A DNA stretch of 64,000 nt from the NCBI GenBank assembly GCA_041498295.1, contig JBGQIB010000004.1:1-64000 (forward strand), in the 5' to 3' direction. Source of the stretch: VGRW01 sp041498295. Its GTDB lineage: Bacteria; Myxococcota_A; UBA9160; SZUA-336. This document shows positions 15,175 to 23,430 of the stretch, piece by piece; position 1 is the first letter of the stretch; each line of letters starts with the position of its first letter. The notes beneath the pieces are model-generated. The model had not been told where the DNA came from, did not search any database, and was given only the letters and a program-made list of their open reading frames with translations. Both the position numbers and the translations under genes were made by a program.

Positions 15175-15906
15175 ATGACTCCGCGCCTCGCGATCCTCTC
15201 TCTCCTGGTCTGCGCGCTCGCCGCGCCGCTCCGCGTGAGCGCGCAGCAACTCGAGACCGACGACCAGAAGACGATCTACGCGCTCGGCTTCGCCGTAGCG
15301 CGGAATCTGAAGAGCTTCGACCTGACGGCGGACGAGGTGAAGATCCTCGAGGCCGGATTGACCGCGGGACTCACCGGCGGAAAGCCGGCCATCGATCTCG
15401 CGGCCTTCGAGTCGAAGCTCGACCCGCTGGCGCAAGCGCGAAATGGGGTGCGCACGAAGCGCGAGCGCGACGCGTCCGCGGCCTTCCTGAAGTCGGCGGC
15501 CGCGCAGAGCGGCGCGAAGACGACGCCGAGCGGGCTCGTGTACCGCGAGCTCAAAGCCGGTTCGGGAGACAAGCCGACACCGAAGGACAAGGTGAAGGTG
15601 CACTACACCGGAAAGCTGCGGGACGGGAGTGTCTTCGACAGCTCGGTCGAGCGCGGTCAGCCCGCTGACTTTCCGTTGTCGCGCATGATCCCGTGCTGGC
15701 TCGAGGGACTGCAGCTCATGAAGCAGGGCGGGAAGGCCGAGATCACCTGTCCCGCGGACCTCGCCTACGGAGACAAGGGCATGCCGCCGGGCAGCGGCGA
15801 TCGCATCCCGCCCGGGGCGGCGCTGCAATTCGAGGTCGAGCTACTCGGCATCGAGAAGAACGGCGCGCTGACGGAGAAAATGCCGGAGAAGCCGCCGCTC
15901 GAGTGA
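15175..15906 (+). CDS. Periplasmic FKBP-type peptidyl-prolyl isomerase (FkpA/Mip-like)
   Basis: A 243-residue exported isomerase. ATG 15175 follows GGGAG; a signal peptide ends at about RVSA-QQ (residue 22). Residues about 25-115 form the helical dimerisation domain (TDDQKTIYALGFAVARNL) of Mip/FkpA proteins. Residues about 125-232 form the FKBP domain, with KVKVHYTGKLRDGSVFDSS, the PLSRMIPCWLEGLQLMKQGG helix and the loop AYGDKGMPPGSGDRIPPGAALQFEVELL. It folds prolyl bonds of periplasmic and outer-membrane proteins. Length is normal. It stands alone, with the cyclase gene converging on its 3' end. Confidence 0.94.
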   Translation: MTPRLAILSLLVCALAAPLRVSAQQLETDDQKTIYALGFAVARNLKSFDLTADEVKILEAGLTAGLTGGKPAIDLAAFESKLDPLAQARNGVRTKRERDASAAFLKSAAAQSGAKTTPSGLVYRELKAGSGDKPTPKDKVKVHYTGKLRDGSVFDSSVERGQPADFPLSRMIPCWLEGLQLMKQGGKAEITCPADLAYGDKGMPPGSGDRIPPGAALQFEVELLGIEKNGALTEKMPEKPPLE

Positions 15907-15925
15907 CTCGCGCCCGACTCCGCCG

Positions 15926-16927
15926 TCAGCCGGGCGGCAGTCGACGCGACCGCCCGCGGCGGCGCGCGCCGAGGCCCTGCAGGGCGACGATCGCGCCGCC
16001 CAGCACGAACATGAGATTCGTGACCGGGCTCCAATGCGTGAAGCGTCCGCCCAGCGCGATCCCGATGCCGAGGCCGATCAGCATGAGGCCGGGGCGCCCG
16101 CGTGCCTGACCGAGCGCGCGCCCGAGAGACAGTCCCACGAGAATCCCGCCCGCGGTCGGAAACACGCCGCCGGTTCCGATGCCGAGCGTGGGGCTGGTGA
16201 GCAGGAACACGCCGATCGCGAGGGGGATCGCCACGTCCGGGCGCAGCAACGTGTCGACGAGGCTGCGCGGGCGCGACTCGGGCAGCGGAGCGGGGCCGCG
16301 CGGCGCCGCGCGCGAGCGGCGCGCGAGTCGCTCCTCGCGCCGCGTCGGCGGGCGGATGCTGGCCGGCGCGCCGCGCGCGCCCAAGGTCGCGAGCGCGGAC
16401 GGAAGCAGCGAGTAGACGCGCACCGGGTGCTCGATGTTCTTCAGCGTGCGCACGCCTTCGTCGCGGAACTCGGCGGAAATCTTGTTGTGCACCTGCTGGT
16501 ACACGGCCTCCGACACCAGGATGTGTCCAGGCTGCGCGAGCGACTCGAGCCGCGCGGCGATGTTCACGCCGTCGCCGTAGACCTTGTACTCCTCGACGAT
16601 CACGTCGCCGACGTGCACACCGATGCGCGTGTCGATGCGGCGCTCCGGAGGAAGTGACTCGTTCTGACGCGCCTGCTCGGCCTGGATCGCCTGCGCGCAG
16701 CGCGTGGCGTTCACCACCGAGTCGAACTCGGCGAACACCGAGTCACCCGCGGTGTCGACTACCCGGCCCTCGTGCTCCTGCACGCTCGCCTCGACGCGCT
16801 GGTGGAAAGCGCGGATCTCGCGCGTGGTCCACTCCTCGTCGCTGCCCATCAGCCGGCTGAAGCCGGAGACGTCGACCATCACGATGGCGGCCAGCTTGCG
16901 GCGCGAGCGCGGAGCCTCAGCTTCCAA
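15926..16927 (-). CDS. Class III adenylate/guanylate cyclase with C-terminal membrane segments
   Basis: A 333-residue protein. Residues about 10-175 are a class III nucleotide cyclase domain: metal-binding VMVDVSGFSRLMG, the second Asp in DTAGDSVFAEF and the catalytic-helix motif VYGDGVNIAARLESL. An Arg-rich linker (residues about 190-225) leads to three or four hydrophobic segments (ILVGLSLGRALG, LMLIGLGIGIALGG, NLMFVLGGAIVAL). The order is inverted relative to most membrane cyclases, which carry the membrane part first. The start is TTG 16927, by alignment with the usual short RRKLAAI N terminus. It overlaps the preceding metallo-hydrolase gene by 11 bases, so the two are probably co-expressed. 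Confidence 0.88.
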   Translation of the reverse strand: MEAEAPRSRRKLAAIVMVDVSGFSRLMGSDEEWTTREIRAFHQRVEASVQEHEGRVVDTAGDSVFAEFDSVVNATRCAQAIQAEQARQNESLPPERRIDTRIGVHVGDVIVEEYKVYGDGVNIAARLESLAQPGHILVSEAVYQQVHNKISAEFRDEGVRTLKNIEHPVRVYSLLPSALATLGARGAPASIRPPTRREERLARRSRAAPRGPAPLPESRPRSLVDTLLRPDVAIPLAIGVFLLTSPTLGIGTGGVFPTAGGILVGLSLGRALGQARGRPGLMLIGLGIGIALGGRFTHWSPVTNLMFVLGGAIVALQGLGARRRGRSRRLPPG

Positions 16928-17885
16928 CCCGCGCCCCCGCGCGCGCGAGCTCGCCCATGAGGCCGAACAGCTCGAGCCCGTTCGCCACGCCCTGCTTCCC
17001 GCCGCTCCACTCGCGGTAGAGCGTGTGCACGTTCACGGCGATCCGCTCCGCGTCACCCCAGCTCGCGAACTCGCCGAGCGGCAGCTTGCGCGCCGCGTCG
17101 GCCGGCGAGAGTCCCGCGTCGAAACACTCGTGCGCGCGGTCGCGGACGTACACGAGATAGTCGCGCACCGCGAGCGCGCCCTTCGCATCGGTGAGCGGGC
17201 CGTGGCCTGGCACGATCACCTCGGCGCCGAGCGCCGCGATGCGCTCACACGCCGCGATCCAGTTCGCGATCGGCCCCTGCCACGCGATCGGCGTGCCGCC
17301 GATGAACAGAATGTCGCCGGTGTACACGACGCGTTCCTGGGGAAGCCAGACGAGGGTGTCGCCGCGCGTGTGGGCGGGACCGACCTCGATCAGCACGACC
17401 TCCTTCGCACCGACGCGCAGGCGCAGCTCGCCGTCGAAGGTCTCGGTCGGCGGCGTGTGCCGGATGCCGCGGAACTCGAACGGCGCGAATACCTTCGCGA
17501 GATACTCACCGCCGGGGCCGAGCGCCGCGGCGTTCTCGATCACGCGCACCATCGCCTGGGGCGGGAGCTCGTCCATCTCGGCCGCGCTCGCGCGCGAGGC
17601 CACGATGCGCGCGCCGGCAACAAGCTGGTTCCCGTAACAGTGGTCGCCGTTCGCGTGGGTGTTCACGAGCACGCCGATGCGCGCCGCGGCCGGCACGCAG
17701 GCGCGCATCGCTGCGAGCATCTCCGCCGTGAGGCGCAGATCGAAGAGCGTGTCGACCAGGAGTGACTCGCCCGCGTCATGGACCAGCCCGGCGTTGCTCC
17801 AGCCCCAGCCGCCGTCGGGCTGCAGCCAGGCGAGGCAGCCCCGCCCGAGGTCTTGCAGGCCCTTCGTATAGCGCCAATCGGGCAT
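16917..17885 (-). CDS. Metallo-beta-lactamase-fold hydrolase with altered metal motif
   Basis: A 322-residue MBL-fold protein. The first metal motif reads NTHANGDHCYG, so the second His of the usual HxHxDH is Asn. The remaining ligands look present: His in VGPAHTRGDT, Asp in VVYTGDILFIGG and the terminal PGHGPL. HANGDH is a known variant in cyclase-like/quinoprotein-relay-like MBL proteins, so a mononuclear or altered metal site is possible. No signal peptide is seen. Start ATG 17885 is divergent from the nuclease/phosphatase gene at 17922. It is coupled to the adenylate cyclase downstream by an 11-base overlap. Confidence 0.85.
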   Translation of the reverse strand: MPDWRYTKGLQDLGRGCLAWLQPDGGWGWSNAGLVHDAGESLLVDTLFDLRLTAEMLAAMRACVPAAARIGVLVNTHANGDHCYGNQLVAGARIVASRASAAEMDELPPQAMVRVIENAAALGPGGEYLAKVFAPFEFRGIRHTPPTETFDGELRLRVGAKEVVLIEVGPAHTRGDTLVWLPQERVVYTGDILFIGGTPIAWQGPIANWIAACERIAALGAEVIVPGHGPLTDAKGALAVRDYLVYVRDRAHECFDAGLSPADAARKLPLGEFASWGDAERIAVNVHTLYREWSGGKQGVANGLELFGLMGELARAGARVGS

Positions 17886-17921
17886 GCGCCAAGCGTACCA
17901 CGCGTGTGATAGAACCCGTGG

Positions 17922-18725
17922 ATGCTGCGCGTATTGACCTTGAACGTGTGGAACGACTCGGGCCCGTGGCCGCTGCGCGCCGCGCGCATCCACGCGTGGC
18001 TCGATCGACTGTCTCCCGACCTGATCGCGTTCCAGGAGGTGCTGCAATCGCCCGAACGCGACCTCGCACGCGAGCTCATCGGCGGCCGCGGCTACGAGCT
18101 CTCGTTCGGGAAGGCGAGCAATTTCTGGAAGTCGCCGAGTGACGCGTTCGGGAACGCGATCGCGTCGTGCTGGCCGATCGCGAAGAGCGACGTCCTGCCG
18201 CTGCCAGACCGCGGCGATGGCGAGACGCGCTCCGCACTTCTGTGTCACGTCGACTCGCCTCACGGCCCGCTGCGCTTCGCGTGCACGCACCTCAACTGGA
18301 AGTTCCATCACGGCGCCGTCCGCGAGCGACAGGTGGTGGCGCTCGCGGACTTCGCGCGCGCGCAGCGCGTGCACCGGGGCTATCCGACGATCGTCGCCGG
18401 CGACTTCAACGCGGAGCCGGACTCCGACGAGATTCGCTACATGACCGGGCGCCACTCGATCGACGGGCGCAGCGTGTACTGGAACGACGCCTGGCTCGTC
18501 GCCGGGCGGGATGGCGATGGAGTCACTTGGTCCAATCGCAACGCGTACGCGCGCACCGCGCTCGAGCCAGAGCGGCGCATTGACTACATCTTCGTCGACT
18601 ATCCGCTGCGCGACGGGCGCGGCCTGGTGGAGTCATGCCGCGTGGTCTGCAACGACGAGCGCGCGGGAGTCTGGCCGAGCGATCACTTCGGTGTGTATGC
18701 CGAGCTGCGAACGGAGCCGCTCTAG
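17922..18725 (+). CDS. Endonuclease/exonuclease/phosphatase (EEP) family protein
   Basis: A 267-residue EEP-fold hydrolase. Motifs in order are LTLNVWN (Asn metal-site), LIAFQEVL (metal-binding Glu), THLNWKFHHG (catalytic His), IVAGDFNAEPDSDEI (Asp/Asn), RRIDYIFVDY and the terminal PSDHFGVYAEL (His general base). All catalytic positions are present. Members cleave phosphodiesters in DNA, phospholipids (sphingomyelinase) or inositol phosphates; which applies cannot be decided here. No signal peptide is visible. Its 3' end overlaps the convergent methyltransferase by four bases. Confidence 0.9.
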   Translation: MLRVLTLNVWNDSGPWPLRAARIHAWLDRLSPDLIAFQEVLQSPERDLARELIGGRGYELSFGKASNFWKSPSDAFGNAIASCWPIAKSDVLPLPDRGDGETRSALLCHVDSPHGPLRFACTHLNWKFHHGAVRERQVVALADFARAQRVHRGYPTIVAGDFNAEPDSDEIRYMTGRHSIDGRSVYWNDAWLVAGRDGDGVTWSNRNAYARTALEPERRIDYIFVDYPLRDGRGLVESCRVVCNDERAGVWPSDHFGVYAELRTEPL

Positions 18726-19363
18726 CGCGCGCTGCGCTCCGCGACGACCACCCACAAGGGGTCCGCGCCGGCGGGCGAACGGTCCACGACGCGCACGCCG
18801 CGAAAGCCTCCGGCCTGCGCGAGATAGGCGCCGACCAGACGCAGTCGGTCTTCCGCGGGCAGCGTGCGCCACGCGGCGATCGCCTTGGTCGGGAACAAGC
18901 GGTGTGACGTCGCGACGAGGACTTTGCCTGCGTCGCGCAGCACGCGCGCGACCTCGGCGAAGACCTCGACCGGCCGCACCAAGTACTGCACCGAGACCGC
19001 ACACAGAACTGCGTCGAGCGACGCGTCGGGCCAGGGCAGGGCGGGCTCGCAGTTCAGGTCCTGAACCCGGCGTTCGTCGAGCCGCGGGTTCGCGGCCAGC
19101 TCCGCCGCATTCATGCCCAGCCCAGCGACGTGCGCGTAGCGGACCTCGCCGGGCAGATGCGAGACCCACGAGGACATCAGGTCGAGCACACGGCAGCCCG
19201 GCGGCAACTCCTCGCGGTAGAGCTGCGTGAGCGCGGCGATGGACGCGTCGTCGACGTGCAGTGCGAAGCGCGGCTCGGCGTAGAAGTGCGCGTCGGGCGA
19301 CTCGTCCACGCGCGCGAAGAGCTCCGTGGGGAATGCCCGGTCGGCTCGCGTGCGCTCCGTCAT
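18722..19363 (-). CDS. SAM-dependent methyltransferase (UbiE/type-11-like)
   Basis: A 213-residue methyltransferase-fold protein. The core CRVLDLMSSWVSHLP replaces the usual Gly-rich GxGxG loop with LMSSW, a form seen in a group of small type-11 methyltransferase-like proteins. VAGLGMNAAEL and the motif WPDASLDAVLCAVSVQYLVRP follow in the right order, then EVARVLRDAGKVLVATS. The atypical loop may weaken SAM binding, so activity is not certain. I chose ATG 19363, 36 bases inside the longest frame, because it fits the family N terminus MTERTRADRAFP. It is divergent from the sensor kinase at 19453. Confidence 0.8.
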   Translation of the reverse strand: MTERTRADRAFPTELFARVDESPDAHFYAEPRFALHVDDASIAALTQLYREELPPGCRVLDLMSSWVSHLPGEVRYAHVAGLGMNAAELAANPRLDERRVQDLNCEPALPWPDASLDAVLCAVSVQYLVRPVEVFAEVARVLRDAGKVLVATSHRLFPTKAIAAWRTLPAEDRLRLVGAYLAQAGGFRGVRVVDRSPAGADPLWVVVAERSAR

Positions 19364-19452
19364 GCGGAATTGTCTCTCACGCGCGGCCCGTGCGCGCAAG
19401 CGAGGCTTCCGGCCTTGGACGCGCTCTGTCCGCTTCTACTACCCTTCCGCGC

Positions 19453-20745
19453 ATGAAGGTCCGCCTCTTCGCGCTGCTCGATCCGCCGCTCTCGCAGCTC
19501 GGCGACAGCAATGCGGCGAAACTCGCCTGGCTGGTGCGACTCCGCTGGATCGCGCTCTGTGCGCAGGGTCTTTCGATCCTGCCCGCGCTCCGATTCGACC
19601 TGCTCGAGCGCCCGCGCGTGCCGCTGTTTCTCGGGGTCGTTGCCGCGCTCGCGCTGCTGAACGCGCTGACGTGGGCGCGCCTCCTGCGCAAGCGTGACGT
19701 GTCACAGCCCGAGCTCGGCGCGCAGCTCTTCGTCGACATCGCGGCACTGTCCGCGCTGCTCGGCCTCTCGGGCGGCGCGTGGAATCCCCTGGTGCCCCTC
19801 TTGTTCTTCCATGCGGCCCTCGGGGCGCTGCTGCTCGAAGGCCGTGTCTCGCTCGGCTTCTTCTGGAGCCTGGTCGCATGTCTCGCGTTCGTGCAGGCGT
19901 TCGGTCACGTGCCGCCCGGCTTGGTCGAGACACGCGTCTCGCCCGCGGTCCTGTTTCCCGCGCAGTTTCTCGTCGCCGGTGTCTTCTGGCTGTTCACGAC
20001 CTGGCTCTCGCACACGCTCGCCGCCCTCCAGGCGCACGTCCACGCGCGGCGCCAGGAGCAGGGGCGCATCGATCGCCTGCGCGCGGTCGGCGCGCTCGCG
20101 GCCGGTCTCTCGCACGAGTTCGCGACGCCGCTGAACACGGCGATGCTCAAGCTCGAGAGACTCGCACGAAAGCTCGATCTCGCGGGCGATCCCGCGCTCG
20201 AGGAAGCGAGCGAAGCGCTGGCGCGCTGCGAGGACGTGCTGCGCCAGATGGCTGGCTCGCAGCTGCGGCCCGACACGCTGCGACTCGAGGTCGAGGACGT
20301 CGGCGACCTGGTCGAGAAGGTCTGCGCGGGCCTGCGCGCCGAGGACCCCGACGTTCCGCTGCGCTTCCGGCGCGAGCGCGGGCCTGCGCTCGTGCAGGTG
20401 CCCGCGGTCGCTTTCACGCAGGCGGTGCTGAACCTCGTCGACAACGCGCTCGAGGAGAGCAGCCCCGAGGCGCCGGTCGAGGTCGAAGTGCGCTCGACAC
20501 CGGAGCGTGTCAGCGTCGAAATCCGCGACCGGGGTCCGGGCTGGCCGGAGCTCGTGCGCGCGCACTTGGGCGAGCCCTTCGTGACGACCCGCCCCGGCGG
20601 CGTCGGCCTCGGACTCTACTTCGCCTACACGCTGGCCGAGACGATCGGCGGCACGCTCGAGCTGGACTCGGTGGCGAGCGGAGGCGCGATCGCGCGGCTG
20701 GTGTTGCCGGTCGCGCGGAACGCCGCCGCGGAGGCGCGCTCGTGA
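19453..20745 (+). CDS. regB: RegB/PrrB-like redox sensor histidine kinase
   Basis: A 430-residue membrane kinase. About six hydrophobic segments fill residues 28-190. Between them lies GGAWNPLVPLL, matching the GGxxNPF quinone-binding motif of RegB. The H box is LSHEFATPLNTA (His221). Cys259 in EALARCEDVLRQM corresponds in place and context to the redox-active Cys of RegB. N (NLVDNALEES), G1 (DRGPGWP) and G2 (GGVGLGLYF) boxes complete the ATPase domain. RegB senses the quinone pool and redox state and controls respiration and energy genes. The next gene is its response regulator, overlapping by four bases (GTGA). The gene symbol rests on motifs, not on a database search. Confidence 0.88.
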   Translation: MKVRLFALLDPPLSQLGDSNAAKLAWLVRLRWIALCAQGLSILPALRFDLLERPRVPLFLGVVAALALLNALTWARLLRKRDVSQPELGAQLFVDIAALSALLGLSGGAWNPLVPLLFFHAALGALLLEGRVSLGFFWSLVACLAFVQAFGHVPPGLVETRVSPAVLFPAQFLVAGVFWLFTTWLSHTLAALQAHVHARRQEQGRIDRLRAVGALAAGLSHEFATPLNTAMLKLERLARKLDLAGDPALEEASEALARCEDVLRQMAGSQLRPDTLRLEVEDVGDLVEKVCAGLRAEDPDVPLRFRRERGPALVQVPAVAFTQAVLNLVDNALEESSPEAPVEVEVRSTPERVSVEIRDRGPGWPELVRAHLGEPFVTTRPGGVGLGLYFAYTLAETIGGTLELDSVASGGAIARLVLPVARNAAAEARS

Positions 20746-21281
20746 ATCAGATGCAGTCACTCCTGATCCTGGACGATGACGAGCGCTTCGCCGAGACGCT
20801 CGCGCTCGAGTTCGCGGACCGGGACTGGCGCGTCGACTGCGTCGCGGATCTCGACGAGCTGCGCGCGCTGCCGCCGTTCGCGCACCGCTTCGCGAGCGTC
20901 GACCTGCGCCTGCGCCACCAGAGCGGTCTCGACGCGATCCCGCTGATCCTCGAACGCTCGCCGCGCGCGCGCATCGTCGTGTTGACCGGCTACGGGAGCA
21001 TCGCGACCGCTGTACAGGCGGTGAAGCAGGGCGCGTTCAACTATCTCACCAAGCCCGTGCAGGTCGAGGATCTGCTCGCGGCATTCCGCGGCGAGCCGCT
21101 CCAGTCACAAGCCGCGATCGCGTCGGGTGCCGCGGGTCAGACGCTCGCGCGCCGTGAGCGCGAGTACATCGAGTGGGTGCTGGCCGAGTGCGGCGGGAAC
21201 ATCAGCCGCGCTGCGCGCCAACTCGGGCTGCACCGCCAGAGCCTGCAGCGCAAGCTGCGGAAATTCACGCCGCGCGCCTAA
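20742..21281 (+). CDS. regA: RegA/ActR-like response regulator
   Basis: A 179-residue regulator. The receiver domain has the acidic pocket LILDDDERF, phospho-acceptor Asp54 in ASVDLRLRHQSGLD, VLTGYGS and Lys in NYLTKPV. A short linker leads to a Fis-type HTH (ECGGNISRAARQLGLHRQSLQRKLRKF) at the C terminus, the compact receiver-HTH design of RegA/PrrA/ActR. It starts at GTG 20742, inside the kinase stop; ATG 20751 is an alternative. Regulatory targets are not visible, but a redox-responsive role over the respiratory-type complex at 32-41 kb is a reasonable hypothesis. Confidence 0.9.
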   Translation: MNQMQSLLILDDDERFAETLALEFADRDWRVDCVADLDELRALPPFAHRFASVDLRLRHQSGLDAIPLILERSPRARIVVLTGYGSIATAVQAVKQGAFNYLTKPVQVEDLLAAFRGEPLQSQAAIASGAAGQTLARREREYIEWVLAECGGNISRAARQLGLHRQSLQRKLRKFTPRA

Positions 21282-21282
21282 G

Positions 21283-21315
21283 CCGTATGCGGGCGCGGGC
21301 GGCCGCGCCCTACGG
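21283..21315. terminator. Bulged GC-rich hairpin between convergent genes
   Basis: An 8-bp stem GGGCGCGG/CCGCGCCC with loop GCGG is capped below by a 5-bp stem CCGTA/TACGG with a three-base bulge. It begins two bases after the regA stop and precedes the convergent kinase gene, so it probably acts as a (possibly bidirectional) terminator. There is no T-run. Confidence 0.55.
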
Positions 21316-21385
21316 CCTACGCTCACGCTGCTCTCTGCGCGCGCGTTCCGCGCTTGCTCGGACCTGGACTCGTGGAACCGTGACC

Positions 21386-23416
21386 TCAGAGGCCGTCGAT
21401 CTTCCAGGTCGGGCCGTCGCGCAGGATGATCGCCTTGCGCGTCTCCTTCGAGACAGTGTGCCAGATGAAGAAGCTCTTCTCCTCGCGCGTGACCACGACC
21501 TGCGCATCGATGCGGCCCGTGTCGAAGCCCGCGATGAAGTCGATCGCGATCTCCTGGCGCACGCCGCTCTTGGCGAAGTCCGCCTGATAGCGCTCGAGTT
21601 GTAGAGGACGGAGCTTCTGCAGACCCGACAGGGCGCCCCAGTCGCGCGCGTTCAACGCGCGGTTCCACGCCTCGAACACCTGTTCGATCGCTCGCTTCTG
21701 CTCGCGTGAGTCGCGCACCTGCGGCCGCGACGGCGGCTCGCGCGGCGTCGGCGGGGTGCGCGGCGCCTGCGCCGTGGCCGGAGCCGCGGCGACCGGCGCG
21801 AGCGCCGCCTCGGCTGACTTCACTGCCGTCGCCGGAGCTGCTTGCGCGACGACCTCGGCCGCGTGTGCAGGCGCAGTCACGGGCGCGGACGGGGCCGCGG
21901 CTGTGGGCGGCGGCGCTGCGACGGCGCGCCCCGGCGTGCTCGCGGGCAGCTTCAGCGCGTCGCCGCGGAGTGACTCGGCCGCGAAGAGTCGCGCACGTTC
22001 GGTCTCGGCCGCAGCGCAGCCCGCGTCGCTGGCGGCGTCGCCGAGCGCCTTCGCCCGCTCGCCGAGCCCCGCCGCCGCCGGCAGCGCCGCGACCGCGGCG
22101 CGCGCGCCCTCGACCTCGGTCGCCGCCGCGGCGCGCAACCAGCGATCGAGCAGGCTTTGACACGCGCGTGTGTAACCGTCGGTGGCGCGCGTGAAGCGCT
22201 CGTCCGCGCCAGCGTAGTTCGTCGCCTGCAGCGCTTGCTCCGCCTCGCCCTGCTCCTCGCCGGCGTACTCGATGCGCCGACGCGCGTCTTCGATCGCCTC
22301 CCCGAGACCCGCGCCGTCGCGGCTCGAGAGTCCGCCGACGAGCGCCGTCGCTTGCGCGTGCGCTGCCTCGGCGCCGCTGCGCGCGCTGCGCGCCGCGGAA
22401 CGCTTGCCGTAGGAGCCCAGCCCGATCCAGAAGCCCAGCGCGAGCACGACCACACCGAGCGCCGCCAGCGCGGCGACGCCGAAGCGGCGCGGCTCGCGCG
22501 GCTCCCTCGGCTGGTCGGGGCGCCGGCTCGCGGCGAGCGCCTCCGCCATCGCGTCGGCGCTCGGGTAGCGCTCCTCGGGATTCATGCGACACGCCCGGCG
22601 CACGACGCCGCGCAGCGCCTCGGGCACCTGCGCGGGGAAGTCGAACTCGAATTCCTGCGCCGCGCCCTGCAGGCTCCAGAGGTGGCGCAGCACCGCCATG
22701 CTGTTGGTCGAGTCGGCGCCTAGCGCCGCGTCGTACACCGTGCGTCCGGTCAACACGCGATACAGGGCGAGCCCGAGCGAGAAGAGGTCGCTGCGCGTCG
22801 AGACCTCGAAGCGCAGGGACTGCTCGGGAGCCATGTAGAGCGGCGTCCCCGGCACGACACCTTTCTGTGTCTCTCCGGCGGCCGAGGAGAGCTTCGCCAC
22901 CCCGAGATCGCCGAGCACCGCGCGCCCATGCGCGTCGACGAAGACGTTCTGCGGCTTGATGTCGCGGTGCACGATGCTGGTCGCATGAAGGCGCGCGAGC
23001 GCGGAGAGCACTTCGAGGAAGTAACGGCAGATCTGCTCCAGGCTGCGCGCGTCCGCGGGGGTGCCGCCTTCAGGGGCCCTCTCGAGCCAGTCGGGATGGA
23101 TCTGCGCGAGCGTGCGGCCCTCGATGAAATCCATCGTGTAGTACTGACAGCCGGTGCCGGGGTCCTCGCCGAACTCGTAGATGTGCACCAGATTCGGGTG
23201 CTCGAGGCGCGAGAGCAGCTCGGCCTCGCGCCGGAAGCGGCGCAGGGTCTCGGCGTCGGTCTCTCCGGGCTTCAGGAGCTTCAGCGCGCGGCGCGCGTCG
23301 AAGAGTCCCGGGTCCTCGACCTCGAACACCCACGCCATGCCACCGCCCGCGATGTAGCGGCGCACCTTGAAGCGGCCGATCCGCTCGAGTGACTCGGGGT
23401 GTAGGGGTTCGGGCAT
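21386..23416 (-). CDS. Transmembrane Ser/Thr protein kinase with C-terminal NTF2-like region
   Basis: A 676-residue Hanks-type kinase. Kinase residues 14-295 contain the glycine loop IAGGGMAWVFEV, Lys46, the catalytic loop HRDIKPQN (Asp152), DLG at 170-172 in place of DFG, and APEQ at 196-199. A single membrane helix spans about 313-335. An Ala-rich helical region, a Pro/Ala linker (residues about 500-560) and a final domain beginning EQVFEAWNRALNARDWGAL follow. That domain resembles SnoaL/NTF2-like folds and ends with FIWHTVSKETRK and WKIDGL. The layout suggests an extracytoplasmic sensor joined to a cytosolic kinase. The start ATG 23416 matches the kinase N terminus; longer readings enter the neighbouring gene. 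Confidence 0.92.
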   Translation of the reverse strand: MPEPLHPESLERIGRFKVRRYIAGGGMAWVFEVEDPGLFDARRALKLLKPGETDAETLRRFRREAELLSRLEHPNLVHIYEFGEDPGTGCQYYTMDFIEGRTLAQIHPDWLERAPEGGTPADARSLEQICRYFLEVLSALARLHATSIVHRDIKPQNVFVDAHGRAVLGDLGVAKLSSAAGETQKGVVPGTPLYMAPEQSLRFEVSTRSDLFSLGLALYRVLTGRTVYDAALGADSTNSMAVLRHLWSLQGAAQEFEFDFPAQVPEALRGVVRRACRMNPEERYPSADAMAEALAASRRPDQPREPREPRRFGVAALAALGVVVLALGFWIGLGSYGKRSAARSARSGAEAAHAQATALVGGLSSRDGAGLGEAIEDARRRIEYAGEEQGEAEQALQATNYAGADERFTRATDGYTRACQSLLDRWLRAAAATEVEGARAAVAALPAAAGLGERAKALGDAASDAGCAAAETERARLFAAESLRGDALKLPASTPGRAVAAPPPTAAAPSAPVTAPAHAAEVVAQAAPATAVKSAEAALAPVAAAPATAQAPRTPPTPREPPSRPQVRDSREQKRAIEQVFEAWNRALNARDWGALSGLQKLRPLQLERYQADFAKSGVRQEIAIDFIAGFDTGRIDAQVVVTREEKSFFIWHTVSKETRKAIILRDGPTWKIDGL

Positions 23417-23430
23417 GCGCGCGGCCTCGT

